From Actinacidiphila bryophytorum (GTDB taxonomy: Bacteria > Actinomycetota > Actinomycetes > Streptomycetales > Streptomycetaceae): a DNA stretch of 64,000 nucleotides. Positions 1-8,174 of the stretch are shown piece by piece. The position numbers and the translations under genes are program-made. Under the pieces are notes generated by a model. The model was not told the origin of the DNA, ran no database searches, and saw only the letters and a list, made by a program, of their open reading frames with translations. How positions within the stretch are numbered: the stretch's first letter is position 1; each line of letters starts with the position of its first letter. The DNA lies in contig NZ_JAFFIX010000010.1 in NCBI RefSeq assembly GCF_016916835.1, positions 235,168 to 299,167 on the forward strand, read 5' to 3'.

Positions 1-2
1 TG

Positions 3-1100
3 CTGCTCGCGAGCCGACCCAGGGCCGCCGCCCGCTGCCTGCTCACCGGCGGCGCCGCGGGCACGGGACTGGCCACCGCGGCAGCCGCGGCCGTCATAGG
101 ACCGGCGCACCTGCCGGCGCTGGCCTTCGCGGCAGGCCAGGCCCTCTACATGGCCGCGGCCACCGCCTTGCTGGTCCTGCACCGCGAACGCACCCTCCTG
201 TACGTGCTGGCCCCGCTGACGCTGGCCGCGGCATGCGGCGCCGCAGCCCTCCCCTCCCCCGCGGCCGCCGCCCTCCTCGCAGCGACGGTCACCGCGGCCA
301 CGGCAGCGGCGGCTGCCACGGCCCTGCGCGCGCCGGCCGGCGAACTCCCGGGCGGGACAGGGCAGGACGCCCGCCGCGGCCTCGCGGCACGGCTCCGGCG
401 CCGCCGCGCCGGCGCGTCCCAGTCGGAGAACGGCCCCCGCCCGGCCCCGCCCCAGTCCGTGCCACTGAACCTGGCCAGGCTCGCCGCACGGCTCCGGCGC
501 CCCCGCGCCGCCGCATCCCGGCCGGGAAGCAGCCCGGACAACGGCCCCCGCCCGGCCCTGCGGCAGTCGGTGCCGCTGGGACTGGCCGGGCTGGCCGCCG
601 GAGGGCTGGTGGTCGCGGCGGCGCTCGCCGGGGAGTTCGTCGGCGCGCTCACGGTGAGCATGGGTGTGGCCGAGTGGCTGCTCTTCCGGCTGCGCAGCCG
701 CTGCCTGACGGCGGTGCGCAGGACGGGGGTCGCGCAGCGGCTGCTCGGCAGGTCGTGGCGGGTGCTGGCCCGCTGCCTCGGCGGCTACGCCGCCGCGCTG
801 GTCACGCTGGCCGGCGTCGAGTCCGCGGTGCTGCCCGGTGCGGCGGCCTGGGACGCGCCGCACCTGGGGGTGCTGCTCGCGCTGGGCTGCACCCTGTGGC
901 TCGCGCTGCTGCTCCAGTCCTGCGGTCGGCCGTGGACGGCCGCCGCCGTCCTGTCGGCGGCGACGGCCACCGCCGTGCCGCTGCTGGCCCTGCACACCGC
1001 GACGCCGGGCACCGTCATCGGCGTGACCGGCGGCTGCGCCGCCGCCGTCCTGCTCGCGGCGGCCACCACCGTCACCGCCCGGGTGACCACCCACCGCTGA
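3..1100 (+). CDS. Polytopic membrane protein of exopolysaccharide operon (5' end cut)
   Basis: The reading frame is open from the first bases of the window, so the true start lies upstream. The visible 365 residues are rich in Ala and Leu and form several hydrophobic segments typical of a multi-pass membrane protein, interrupted by a basic, proline-rich loop at about 361-600. That loop is an imperfect internal duplication. The last four hydrophobic segments follow at about 600-1090. It sits 66 bp before a nucleotide-sugar dehydratase and heads an operon that ends with a GH114-like enzyme, so a role in polysaccharide export (flippase or PelG-like) is plausible. That is inference from context: no diagnostic motif is visible, and it could be any membrane protein of the pathway. 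Confidence 0.6.
   Translation: MLASRPRAAARCLLTGGAAGTGLATAAAAAVIGPAHLPALAFAAGQALYMAAATALLVLHRERTLLYVLAPLTLAAACGAAALPSPAAAALLAATVTAATAAAAATALRAPAGELPGGTGQDARRGLAARLRRRRAGASQSENGPRPAPPQSVPLNLARLAARLRRPRAAASRPGSSPDNGPRPALRQSVPLGLAGLAAGGLVVAAALAGEFVGALTVSMGVAEWLLFRLRSRCLTAVRRTGVAQRLLGRSWRVLARCLGGYAAALVTLAGVESAVLPGAAAWDAPHLGVLLALGCTLWLALLLQSCGRPWTAAAVLSAATATAVPLLALHTATPGTVIGVTGGCAAAVLLAAATTVTARVTTHR
381..600 (+). repeat. Imperfect tandem duplication inside the membrane protein gene
   Basis: Two copies start at 381 and 480 with the near-identical stretch CTCGCSGCACGGCTCCGGCG. The matching AACGGCCCCCGCCCGG blocks lie at 429 and 540, so the second copy carries a 12-bp (four-codon) insertion. The reading frame is kept, and both copies encode an LAARLRR...NGPRPA.RQSVPL motif in a polar loop. 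Confidence 0.8.
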
Positions 1101-1166
1101 GGGCCGCCCAAGGCCCCTCGACACCGCACCGCATCCAACCCACCCTCACCGCAAGGAGATTCCCGC

Positions 1167-2168
1167 ATGTCCTCCCCAACTCCGGTCGCCGTCACGGGCG
1201 CCGAGGGCTTCATCGGCTCGCACCTGGTCGAGGCGCTGGTGGCCTCGGGCCGCCGGGTGCGCGCCATGGTGCAGTACAACTCCTTCTCGTCGAACGGCTG
1301 GCTGGAGGTCCTGCCGCCGGACGTGGCGGACTGCGTGGACGTCGTGCTGGGCGACGTCCGGGACCCCGGCTCGGTGCGCGACCTGGTCGCGGACTGCGAC
1401 ACCGTCTACCACCTGGCCGCGCTGATCGCGATCCCGTACTCCTACCGCGCCCCGCGCTCGTACGTCGACACCAACGTGACCGGCACCCTCAACGTCCTCG
1501 AAGCGGTACGCGAGTCGGGCATCCCGCGCCTGGTGCACACCTCGACCAGCGAGACGTACGGCACCGCGCAGACCGTACCGATCAGCGAGGACCACCCGAT
1601 CGTCACGCAGTCGCCCTATGCGGCGTCCAAGGCGGGCGGGGACCGGCTCGCCGACAGCTACCACGCCAGTTTCGGCACCCCCGTGGTGACGCTGCGGCCC
1701 TTCAACACCTTCGGGCCGCGGCAGTCGATGCGGGCGGTGATCCCGACGGTGATCGGGCAGGTCGCGGCGGGCGAGACCAAGGTGACGCTCGGCGACCTGC
1801 GGCCGACCAGGGACTTCACCTACGTCAAGGACACCGCCGCCGCCTTCCTCGCGGTGGGGACGGCCCCGGCCCAGCAGGTCGTGGGCCGGACCTTCAACGC
1901 CGGTACGGGCGGCGAGATCTCGGTCGGCGACCTGGTGCGGCTGATCGGCACCCTGATGGACACCGAACTGGCCGTGCTGGAGGACCCGCAGCGGCTGCGC
2001 CCGTCCGGCTCCGAGGTGATGCGGCTGGTGTGCGACGCGGGCCGGCTGCGCGAGGCGACCGGCTGGGCGCCGGCCCACCGGCTGGAGGAGGGCCTGGCCC
2101 GCACCATCGACTTCTTCCGCGACCCCGCGCACCTCGCGCGCTACAAGACGGCCGCCTACAACGTCTGA
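1167..2168 (+). CDS. SDR-family NAD-dependent nucleotide-sugar 4,6-dehydratase/epimerase
   Basis: This 333-residue extended short-chain dehydrogenase probably acts on an NDP-sugar in the cytoplasm. The N-terminal Rossmann motif TGAEGFIGSHL (residues 10-20) binds NAD. The catalytic SYK set is visible as TSTSETYG and YAASK (residues about 130-160). The segment around RPFNTFGPRQS, followed by a TRDFTYVKD block, is typical of the GDP-mannose/UDP-GlcNAc 4,6-dehydratase group, and the overall look is closest to LegB-type enzymes. The start is supported by the AAGGAGA ribosome site. It is followed by a nucleotidyltransferase and a second SDR, so the three probably make an activated sugar for the polymer of this operon. 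The exact substrate cannot be read from sequence. Confidence 0.85.
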   Translation: MSSPTPVAVTGAEGFIGSHLVEALVASGRRVRAMVQYNSFSSNGWLEVLPPDVADCVDVVLGDVRDPGSVRDLVADCDTVYHLAALIAIPYSYRAPRSYVDTNVTGTLNVLEAVRESGIPRLVHTSTSETYGTAQTVPISEDHPIVTQSPYAASKAGGDRLADSYHASFGTPVVTLRPFNTFGPRQSMRAVIPTVIGQVAAGETKVTLGDLRPTRDFTYVKDTAAAFLAVGTAPAQQVVGRTFNAGTGGEISVGDLVRLIGTLMDTELAVLEDPQRLRPSGSEVMRLVCDAGRLREATGWAPAHRLEEGLARTIDFFRDPAHLARYKTAAYNV

Positions 2169-2235
2169 CGAGCCGTCACATCCATACCCACGGCACACCA
2201 TCACCATGACCGCACGACCTCTGGGGGGACCCACC

Positions 2236-2949
2236 ATGCACGCTGTCATCCTCGCGGGCGGCAAAGGCGTACGGCTGCGGCCGTACACCACCGCACTGCC
2301 CAAACCGCTGGTGCCGATCGGCGACAGCCACGCGATCCTGGAGATCGTGCTCAGACAGCTGGCCACCGCGGGCTTCCGCCGCTGCACCATCGCCATCGGG
2401 CACCTCGGCAACATCATCCGCGCCTACGTGGGCGACGGTTCGCAGTGGGGGCTCGACGTCGACTACGTCACCGAGGACAACCCACTCGGCACCATGGGGC
2501 CGTTGCTGACCATGCGGAAGCAACTGCCCGAGCACTTCCTGGTGATGAACGGCGACGTGCTCACCGACCTGGACTTCGGCGACCTGCTGCGCGGGCACCG
2601 CGGCTCCGGGGCGCCGCTGACGATCGCCACCTACCGGCGCACCGTCAGCATCGACTTCGGGGTGCTCACCACCGACGAGGGGCAGGTGGTGGCCTTCACC
2701 GAGAAGCCGAGCATGGACTACCGGGTGTCGATGGGCGTCTACGGGGTCTCCCGGGCGACGCTGGACGGCTACACCGCGGGGCTGCCGCTGGGCTTCGACG
2801 AGGTCGTGCTCGACCTGCTGGCCGCGGACCGGCCGCCGCGCGCCCACGACTTCGACGGCTACTGGCTCGACATCGGCAGGCCCGACGACTACGACCGGGC
2901 GAACGCCGAGTTCAGCAGCCTGCGCGGGCTGCTGCTCAAGGGGGCGTGA
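2236..2949 (+). CDS. Sugar-phosphate nucleotidyltransferase
   Basis: A 237-residue NTP-transferase domain protein. It opens with the family signature LAGGKGVRLRPYT (residues 5-17) and PKPLVPIGD, which bind the nucleotide and the sugar phosphate. MNGDVLTDLDF gives the metal-binding Asp, and EKPSMDYRVSMGVYG follows the usual family layout. It activates a sugar 1-phosphate to an NDP-sugar. The ATG at 2236 is chosen over one at 2206 because a CTGGGGGGAC ribosome site lies directly before it and the family begins at this residue. It is 67 bp downstream of the dehydratase and 7 bp before the next SDR gene, so it is co-transcribed with both. The sugar and the base are not determined. Confidence 0.88.
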   Translation: MHAVILAGGKGVRLRPYTTALPKPLVPIGDSHAILEIVLRQLATAGFRRCTIAIGHLGNIIRAYVGDGSQWGLDVDYVTEDNPLGTMGPLLTMRKQLPEHFLVMNGDVLTDLDFGDLLRGHRGSGAPLTIATYRRTVSIDFGVLTTDEGQVVAFTEKPSMDYRVSMGVYGVSRATLDGYTAGLPLGFDEVVLDLLAADRPPRAHDFDGYWLDIGRPDDYDRANAEFSSLRGLLLKGA

Positions 2950-2956
2950 GCGGGCG

Positions 2957-3877
2957 ATGAGCAGGATTCTGGTGCTCGGCGGCACGGGCTTCCTCGGCGG
3001 ACCGGTGAGCGCCCGGCTGCGCGAACTGCCGGGCGCGACGGTGCTGTACGGCGGGCGGGCGGCGGCCGGCGGGCGGGGCGCGCCGGACCTGGCGGTCGAC
3101 CTCGGCAAGGTGCCGGTGGACGTGCTGGCCGGCGGGCTGACCGCGCTGGCCCCCGACGTCGTGGTCAACTGCGCCGGGCTCGCCGCCGGCCCCGCCAGTG
3201 CGCTCGCGGCGGTCAACACGCGGGGCGCTGCGGCCCTGTGCGAGGCGCTGGCGGCGGCGGTGCCCGCGGCGCGGCTGGTGCAGCTGGGCTCGGCGGCCGA
3301 GTACGGCCCCGGGGTGCCGGGGACGGCGCTCGCCGAGTCGGCGGCGGCCCGGCCTGCCGAGGTCTACGGCGCCACCAAGCTGGCGGGCACCCTGGCGGTG
3401 GCGGGGTCCGGGCTGGACGCGGTGGTGCTGCGGGTCTTCAACCCGGTCGGCGCGGGCGCCCCCGCCTCCGGGCTGCCGGGCCGGCTGGCCACCGCCTTCC
3501 GTGGCGCGCCGCCCGGCGGGTCGGTCATGACCGGCGACCTCGGCGCGTACCGTGACTTCGTGGACGTGCGGGACGTGGCGGAGGCGGTCGCGCTGGCCGC
3601 GACCGCGACGGGGCCGCTGCCGCCGGTCGTGAACGTGGGCTCGGGGCAGGCCACCCTGGTGCGCGACCTGGCGGTCGAGCTGGCGGGGCTGTGCGGCTTC
3701 GGCGGGCGGATCACGGAGTCGGGTGCGGGCTCCGAGCGTTCCGCTGGCGTGTCATGGGTGCGCGCGGACATCGCGCTGGCCGCCGACGCGCTCGGCTGGC
3801 AGCCGCTCCGCACCCTGCACGACGCGCTGGCGGCGCTCTGCCATGCGACCGCCCCGACCGCGGGCGCCCCCGCATGA
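2957..3877 (+). CDS. SDR-family NAD-dependent epimerase/dehydratase
   Basis: A 306-residue Rossmann protein with an N-terminal GGTGFLGGPV nucleotide-binding loop (residues 8-17), NCAGLAAG at the end of the fourth strand, and a YGATK catalytic pair after SAAEYGPGVPG. It is divergent and shorter in its C-terminal substrate domain than the dehydratase upstream, so it is more likely an epimerase or reductase for the same NDP-sugar pathway. Only 7 bp separate it from the nucleotidyltransferase. Its stop overlaps the start of the next gene as ATGA, indicating translational coupling. The substrate is unknown. Confidence 0.8.
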   Translation: MSRILVLGGTGFLGGPVSARLRELPGATVLYGGRAAAGGRGAPDLAVDLGKVPVDVLAGGLTALAPDVVVNCAGLAAGPASALAAVNTRGAAALCEALAAAVPAARLVQLGSAAEYGPGVPGTALAESAAARPAEVYGATKLAGTLAVAGSGLDAVVLRVFNPVGAGAPASGLPGRLATAFRGAPPGGSVMTGDLGAYRDFVDVRDVAEAVALAATATGPLPPVVNVGSGQATLVRDLAVELAGLCGFGGRITESGAGSERSAGVSWVRADIALAADALGWQPLRTLHDALAALCHATAPTAGAPA

Positions 3878-4644
3878 CGCCCGGCCGGCGCCCGCCCGCG
3901 ACCCCGGCGTACGGGGTCCCGCGCCGCGGGGCACAGGATGCGACCGCGCACCCGTACGGCGGTCCGGCCGGTGTGCCGGCGGCGAGCGCGCGGGCACTGC
4001 TGGTGCCGATGTACGTCCATCCCGCCGTCGACCCGGGGGCCTGGCGGGCGCTGGAGAAGATGGCAGGGCGGCTCTACGGGGTGGTGGTGAACGTGGCGGA
4101 CGGGCCGGGGGCCGGGCGGCCGGACAGTGCGGTCGCGACGGCGGCGGAGCGCCTGCGGTCTGCGGGGGTGCGGCTGTTCGGCTACGTGGACACCGACTAC
4201 GCGGCCAGGCCCGCCCGGGACGTGGAGCGCGATGTGCGCAGGCACCGGGAGTGGTACGGGGTGGGCGGGGTCTTCTTCGACCGGGTCGCAGCAGGGCGCG
4301 AGCAACTGCCGTACTACCGGCGGCTGGTGGCGGCCGGCCGGCTCGACGGCGCCCGCACCGCGGTCCTCAACCCGGGGGTGCACCCCGACCCCGGCTATGC
4401 GGCGGCGGCCGACCTGCTGGTGACCTACGAGGGCACGTGGGCGGACTACGCCGCCGCGGCCGTGCCCCGGTGGACGGCCGCCCATCCCCCGGGCCGCTTC
4501 TGCCACCTGGTCTACGGGGTGCCCGGTCCGGCCGCCGCGCGGGCGGTGGCCCGTACGGCCGCGGTCCGCGGCGCGGGCGTCCACTGCGCGGTCCCCGGCG
4601 GGCCGCCCAACCCCTGGCAGCACGTCCCGGCGAGCGCCGCGTGA
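3874..4644 (+). CDS. Spherulation-specific family 4 (spherulin-4-like) protein
   Basis: A 256-residue protein with the TIM-barrel-like pattern of the spherulin 4 family: LLVPMYVHP near residue 45, VVVNVADGPG, LFGYVDTDYAARP, GVGGVFFDRVAAG, AVLNPGVHPDPGY and LLVTYEGTW in order. The family is structurally close to GH114 galactosaminidases but has no settled biochemical role. There is no clear signal peptide, only a proline-rich N-terminus of about 40 residues. The ATG overlaps the stop of the preceding SDR gene (ATGA), and this gene in turn overlaps the next by GTGA, so it is tightly coupled to a GH114-like lipoprotein. A shared job in trimming or processing an aminosugar polymer is my inference. 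Confidence 0.8.
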   Translation: MTPGRRPPATPAYGVPRRGAQDATAHPYGGPAGVPAASARALLVPMYVHPAVDPGAWRALEKMAGRLYGVVVNVADGPGAGRPDSAVATAAERLRSAGVRLFGYVDTDYAARPARDVERDVRRHREWYGVGGVFFDRVAAGREQLPYYRRLVAAGRLDGARTAVLNPGVHPDPGYAAAADLLVTYEGTWADYAAAAVPRWTAAHPPGRFCHLVYGVPGPAAARAVARTAAVRGAGVHCAVPGGPPNPWQHVPASAA

Positions 4645-5477
4645 GGGGCCGCTTCACGGGCCGCCGGCTCGCGCCGGCCGCCGCGCTGCTGCTCGCACTC
4701 GCGGGCTGCACCTCTTCGGGCGGCGACGGCGGGGGCGGCGACGGCGGGCGTCCGCGATCCGCCGGGCCGCCCGTGGCGGGCCGCTGGCAGCCGCAGGTGG
4801 GGGTCGCCTGGCAGTGGCAGCTCAGCGGCACCGTCGACACCTCCGTGGACGTGCCGGTGTACGACATCGACGGCTTCGAGAACCCGGCGGCCGTCGTCGC
4901 GCGCCTGCACGACGACGGCCGCCGGGTGGTCTGCTACGTCAACGCCGGTGCGTGGGAGTCCTTCCGGCCGGACGCGAAGGACTTTCCCGCCGCACTGCTG
5001 GGCCGCGGCGACGGCTGGGACGGCGAACGCTGGCTGGACGTCCGCGCCCTGGACCGGCTGCGCCCGCTGATGGCGGCCCGGTTCGACATGTGCAGAGCCA
5101 AGGGCTTCGACGCCGTCGAGCCGGACCTGCTCGACGGGTACGCCAACTCCACCGGCTTCCCGCTGACGGCGGCCGACCAGTTGGCGTACAACCGCATGAT
5201 CGCCGGCCTCGCCCACGACCGGGGCCTGGCCGTGGGGTTGAAGAACGACCTGGACCAGGTGCCGCAGCTGCTGGGCGACTTCGACTTCTCGGTGGACGAG
5301 CAGTGCGCCCAGTACGACGAGTGCGGGCAGTTGTCGCCCTTCGTCGCCGCGGGCAAGCCGGTCTTCCACGTCGAGTACGAGCTGGCGCCCGCGCAGTTCT
5401 GCCCCGCGGTGCGCAAGCTGGGCTTCAGCTCCATGCGCAAGCACCTGTCGCTGGACGCCTGGCGGGAGCCCTGCTGA
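4641..5477 (+). CDS. GH114-like endo-alpha-1,4-polygalactosaminidase lipoprotein
   Basis: A 278-residue secreted lipoprotein. The GTG start overlaps the previous stop (GTGA). A basic N-terminus and hydrophobic core end in a lipobox, LALAGC, followed by a Gly/Asp linker. The mature domain starts with WQWQLSG and shows the GH114 pattern: VYDIDGFEN, VVCYVNAGAWE, a FDAVEPDLLDGY acidic cluster expected at the active site, YNRMIAGLAHDRGLAVGLKND, and FSVDEQCAQYDEC. GH114 enzymes cleave alpha-1,4-linked galactosamine polymers, and the same domain forms part of PelA in Pel exopolysaccharide systems. As last gene of the operon it probably edits or releases the polymer at the cell surface. It converges on the next gene, leaving 21 bp between them. 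Confidence 0.85.
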   Translation: MRGRFTGRRLAPAAALLLALAGCTSSGGDGGGGDGGRPRSAGPPVAGRWQPQVGVAWQWQLSGTVDTSVDVPVYDIDGFENPAAVVARLHDDGRRVVCYVNAGAWESFRPDAKDFPAALLGRGDGWDGERWLDVRALDRLRPLMAARFDMCRAKGFDAVEPDLLDGYANSTGFPLTAADQLAYNRMIAGLAHDRGLAVGLKNDLDQVPQLLGDFDFSVDEQCAQYDECGQLSPFVAAGKPVFHVEYELAPAQFCPAVRKLGFSSMRKHLSLDAWREPC

Positions 5478-5498
5478 GCGCGCGGTCCCGTAGCCGGG

Positions 5499-8099
5499 TC
5501 AGATCAGCCGCCACAGGTGGTCGGCGGTGCCGTTGTCCGTCCACTGGGTGACCTGGGCGCCGTCGGCCTGCGACATGCCGTCGACGGCGAGCACCTTGCC
5601 CGACCGGACGTTGACGATCTTCGACCAGCCGTCGCCGTTGTCGGTGATGCGCCAGACGTGGTCGGGTGTGCCGTTGTCCTGGTACTGCTGGACGTGGGCG
5701 CCGTCGTCGGTGCTCTGGTCGTGGACGGCGAGGACCTTGCCGCTGTTGCGGTTGACGATCCGCACGGTCCCGTCGCCGTTGTCCAGCAGCGTCCAGACGT
5801 GGTCGGCGGTGCCGTTGTCCGCGTACTGCGTGACCTCGGCGCTGTCGGCGAGCGACATGCCGGAGACGGCGAGCACCTTGCCCGAGTTGCGGTTCTGGAT
5901 GCGGTGCCAGCTGACGGTGGAGGGGGCGGGCGGCAGCAGCAGCGCGAACATCCCGCCGACCACCGGCCGGTCCTGGAAGCCGCGTTGGGCGCCGCCGGCC
6001 ACCACGTACCAGTCGCTGAAGGGCACCCGCTGCGGTGAGGTGTTCGCGAAGTTGTAGACGCCGTTGACGAGTTGGTCGCGGGTGGCGGGGTGGTCGGCGA
6101 GCCAGGCGGCGGTCCACAGCTCCCAGTCGCCCTTGGTGTAGTCGTTGCGCGGGTCGAGGACGACGCCGTAGCCGCCGGACTGGGCCGCGTACCAGCCGGC
6201 CTCGCGGGCCGCGGTGCCGGTGGGCACCAGGTCGAGGCCGAGCAGCCGGTCGGGGAAGCCGTTGTACTTCAGGCTCCAGGTGCCGTCCTGGTCGTAGGCG
6301 AGTTTGAGGTGGGCGCCCGAGGAGTCCTCGGCGAGCGAGGTCCACCGGCTGACGTAGGAGCGGGCCAGGGTGCGGTAGCGGCCGGCGTCCGCGGTGCTGC
6401 CGTGCAAGGCGGCGACGACGCTCATGGCGCCGATGCCGACGATGCCCTTGAGCGCGAGGTTGGCGCTGTGCGCGATGAAGCCGGTGAAGTCGTCGGTCTG
6501 GTTCTGGAATCCGGGGTCGAGGGCGCTGGCGGCGAGGTACTCGGCCCACTGGCGCAGGATCGGGTAGTGCGCGGCGGCGAAGGAGGCGGCGTCGGCTGCG
6601 GGCAGCCGCTGGAGCAGGGCGGCGGCCATGATGAGCATGTTCGCGGACTCCTCGACCGGCATGTCCTCCTCGTTGCCGTCGTTGTGCCCGGTCGCGTTGG
6701 GGTAGCCCGAGCCGAGGTCGTGCTCGGCGAACTCCTTGGGCCAGCCGCCGTGTTCCGCGTAGTCCAGCAGCGGTTCCAGCAGCAGCCGCAGGTAGCCGGG
6801 CGAGAGGTAGAGGTAGGCGGGGAAGGCCGGGTAGGTGACGTCGACGGTGGACATGTTGCCGTCGGAGGAGATCTCCTTCAGGAACGCCCACGGCGAGCCG
6901 CCCCGGTCGGCCAGTTCGGTGCCGGCCACCGCCTGGCGCAGCGCGAGCGCGCACACGGCGGCGTAGTGGTCGCCGGTCGCACCGCCGCCCACCGCGGCGG
7001 CGGCGTCGTTGCGAATGCGCTGGTCCAGGGCGGTGGCGGCGGCCAGCGCGGCACCGTGGTCGGCGTCGAACCAGTCGACCATGCCGGTCCAGGAGCCCCA
7101 GTAGTGCGTCCACCAGGGCTGCAGCTGGGCGCCGAGGTAACTGACCGCGGGGGTGCGGACATGGCCGACGGTGACGGTGAACTCCGCCGACGGCGTACCG
7201 GGGTTGACGGTGCCGAAGTCGCGGTTCAGGCCGAGCACCGGCCAGCGGTCGCTGATGGCACGGGGTTTGGCGCTGTCCACGGACCCGTCGAGGCGGCCGG
7301 TGGCGGCGGAGGCGGCGCGCACCACGGTGTCCTGGCCGATCTGCGCGGTGACCCCTTCCCCGCTCGGCGCGGCCAGCACCACCCGGCCCCAGGACGCCTG
7401 GTCGCCGTGCTCCTGCAGGACGCCGGGGCTGGCGGGTTGCGCGCTGAGCACGGTCATGCGGCCGGTCTGCTGGAGGTCCCAGGTGATGGGCGTGGCATTG
7501 TCGCCGTGCACCCACTCCCCCGACACGTCGATGTGGACGTCCACGCTGTGGGCGCGGCCGTCGGCGCTCGTGGCCTGCACGGTGACGTAGCTGAGCGGCA
7601 CCGACTGGCGCTGCAGGTTGCCGAGGTCCACCGGTGAGAAGAAGGTGACGGTCAAGGTGACGCCGCCGCCGGTGAGGGTGTAGACGGAGCGGGTCGCGGT
7701 CAGCTGCAGCGAGACCTGCTGCATGGCGGTCAGCGCGGGTCCCGCGGGCAGTGCGGGGGCGCCGGCGAAGACGTAGCAGGCCCCGTCGATCCTGGCCAGG
7801 CCGCACAGCGCGGTGATGTGGCCGTTCCAGAAGGTGGGCCAGGTGCCGGCCAGGCCGTCCGCGGCCAGCCAGGTCGACAGGTACATCGAGCGGACCGCGA
7901 GCGGCACGGCGGGCGGCCTGATCGGGGCGAAGGTGCCCGCGGCGGCGGCAGCGGGGCCGGGGGCGGCGGGCTGCGCGCCGGCCGGTGCGGCGGTGAGGGT
8001 GAAGAAGCCGCCGGTGGCTGCCGCTGCGGTGAGCGCGCCGCTCCACTTAAGCAGGTCGCGGCGCCCGGGCCTGGGCGTGCGGGTGTCGTCGGTTGTCAC
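5499..8099 (-). CDS. Secreted DUF4965/DUF5127/DUF1793 (glutaminase A-like) enzyme with ricin-type lectin tail
   Basis: An 866-residue exported protein. The N-terminus has RRDLLKWSG, a Tat-like twin-arginine signal, then an Ala-rich core. The segment PPAVPLAVRSMYLSTWLAADG...TWPTFWNGHITALCGLARIDG matches DUF4964, and the following 600 residues follow the DUF5127-DUF4965-DUF1793 layout of proteins named after fungal glutaminase A, many of which sit in glycan loci. The C-terminal 140 residues are three ricin-B repeats, each with an NSGKVLAV-type motif and NGTADHxW, giving sugar binding. It lies 75 bp downstream of the GH127 gene on the same strand and is probably co-transcribed with it. That argues for a glycoside hydrolase role rather than a true glutaminase. 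The reaction is not known. Confidence 0.8.
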   Translation of the reverse strand: MTTDDTRTPRPGRRDLLKWSGALTAAAATGGFFTLTAAPAGAQPAAPGPAAAAAGTFAPIRPPAVPLAVRSMYLSTWLAADGLAGTWPTFWNGHITALCGLARIDGACYVFAGAPALPAGPALTAMQQVSLQLTATRSVYTLTGGGVTLTVTFFSPVDLGNLQRQSVPLSYVTVQATSADGRAHSVDVHIDVSGEWVHGDNATPITWDLQQTGRMTVLSAQPASPGVLQEHGDQASWGRVVLAAPSGEGVTAQIGQDTVVRAASAATGRLDGSVDSAKPRAISDRWPVLGLNRDFGTVNPGTPSAEFTVTVGHVRTPAVSYLGAQLQPWWTHYWGSWTGMVDWFDADHGAALAAATALDQRIRNDAAAAVGGGATGDHYAAVCALALRQAVAGTELADRGGSPWAFLKEISSDGNMSTVDVTYPAFPAYLYLSPGYLRLLLEPLLDYAEHGGWPKEFAEHDLGSGYPNATGHNDGNEEDMPVEESANMLIMAAALLQRLPAADAASFAAAHYPILRQWAEYLAASALDPGFQNQTDDFTGFIAHSANLALKGIVGIGAMSVVAALHGSTADAGRYRTLARSYVSRWTSLAEDSSGAHLKLAYDQDGTWSLKYNGFPDRLLGLDLVPTGTAAREAGWYAAQSGGYGVVLDPRNDYTKGDWELWTAAWLADHPATRDQLVNGVYNFANTSPQRVPFSDWYVVAGGAQRGFQDRPVVGGMFALLLPPAPSTVSWHRIQNRNSGKVLAVSGMSLADSAEVTQYADNGTADHVWTLLDNGDGTVRIVNRNSGKVLAVHDQSTDDGAHVQQYQDNGTPDHVWRITDNGDGWSKIVNVRSGKVLAVDGMSQADGAQVTQWTDNGTADHLWRLI

Positions 8100-8174
8100 G
8101 GGGTTCCGTCCTCGGGGAGGGGTGGGGGGCGCGAGGGGGCCGGGCGGCCCTGGGGAACTGCGGAACGGGGTGGC

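Noticed and set aside
233..2209. A long plus-strand frame overlapping the membrane protein and the SDR gene
   Set aside because: It is Arg/Gly/Pro-rich throughout and shows no family motif; it is a high-GC shadow of two well supported genes.
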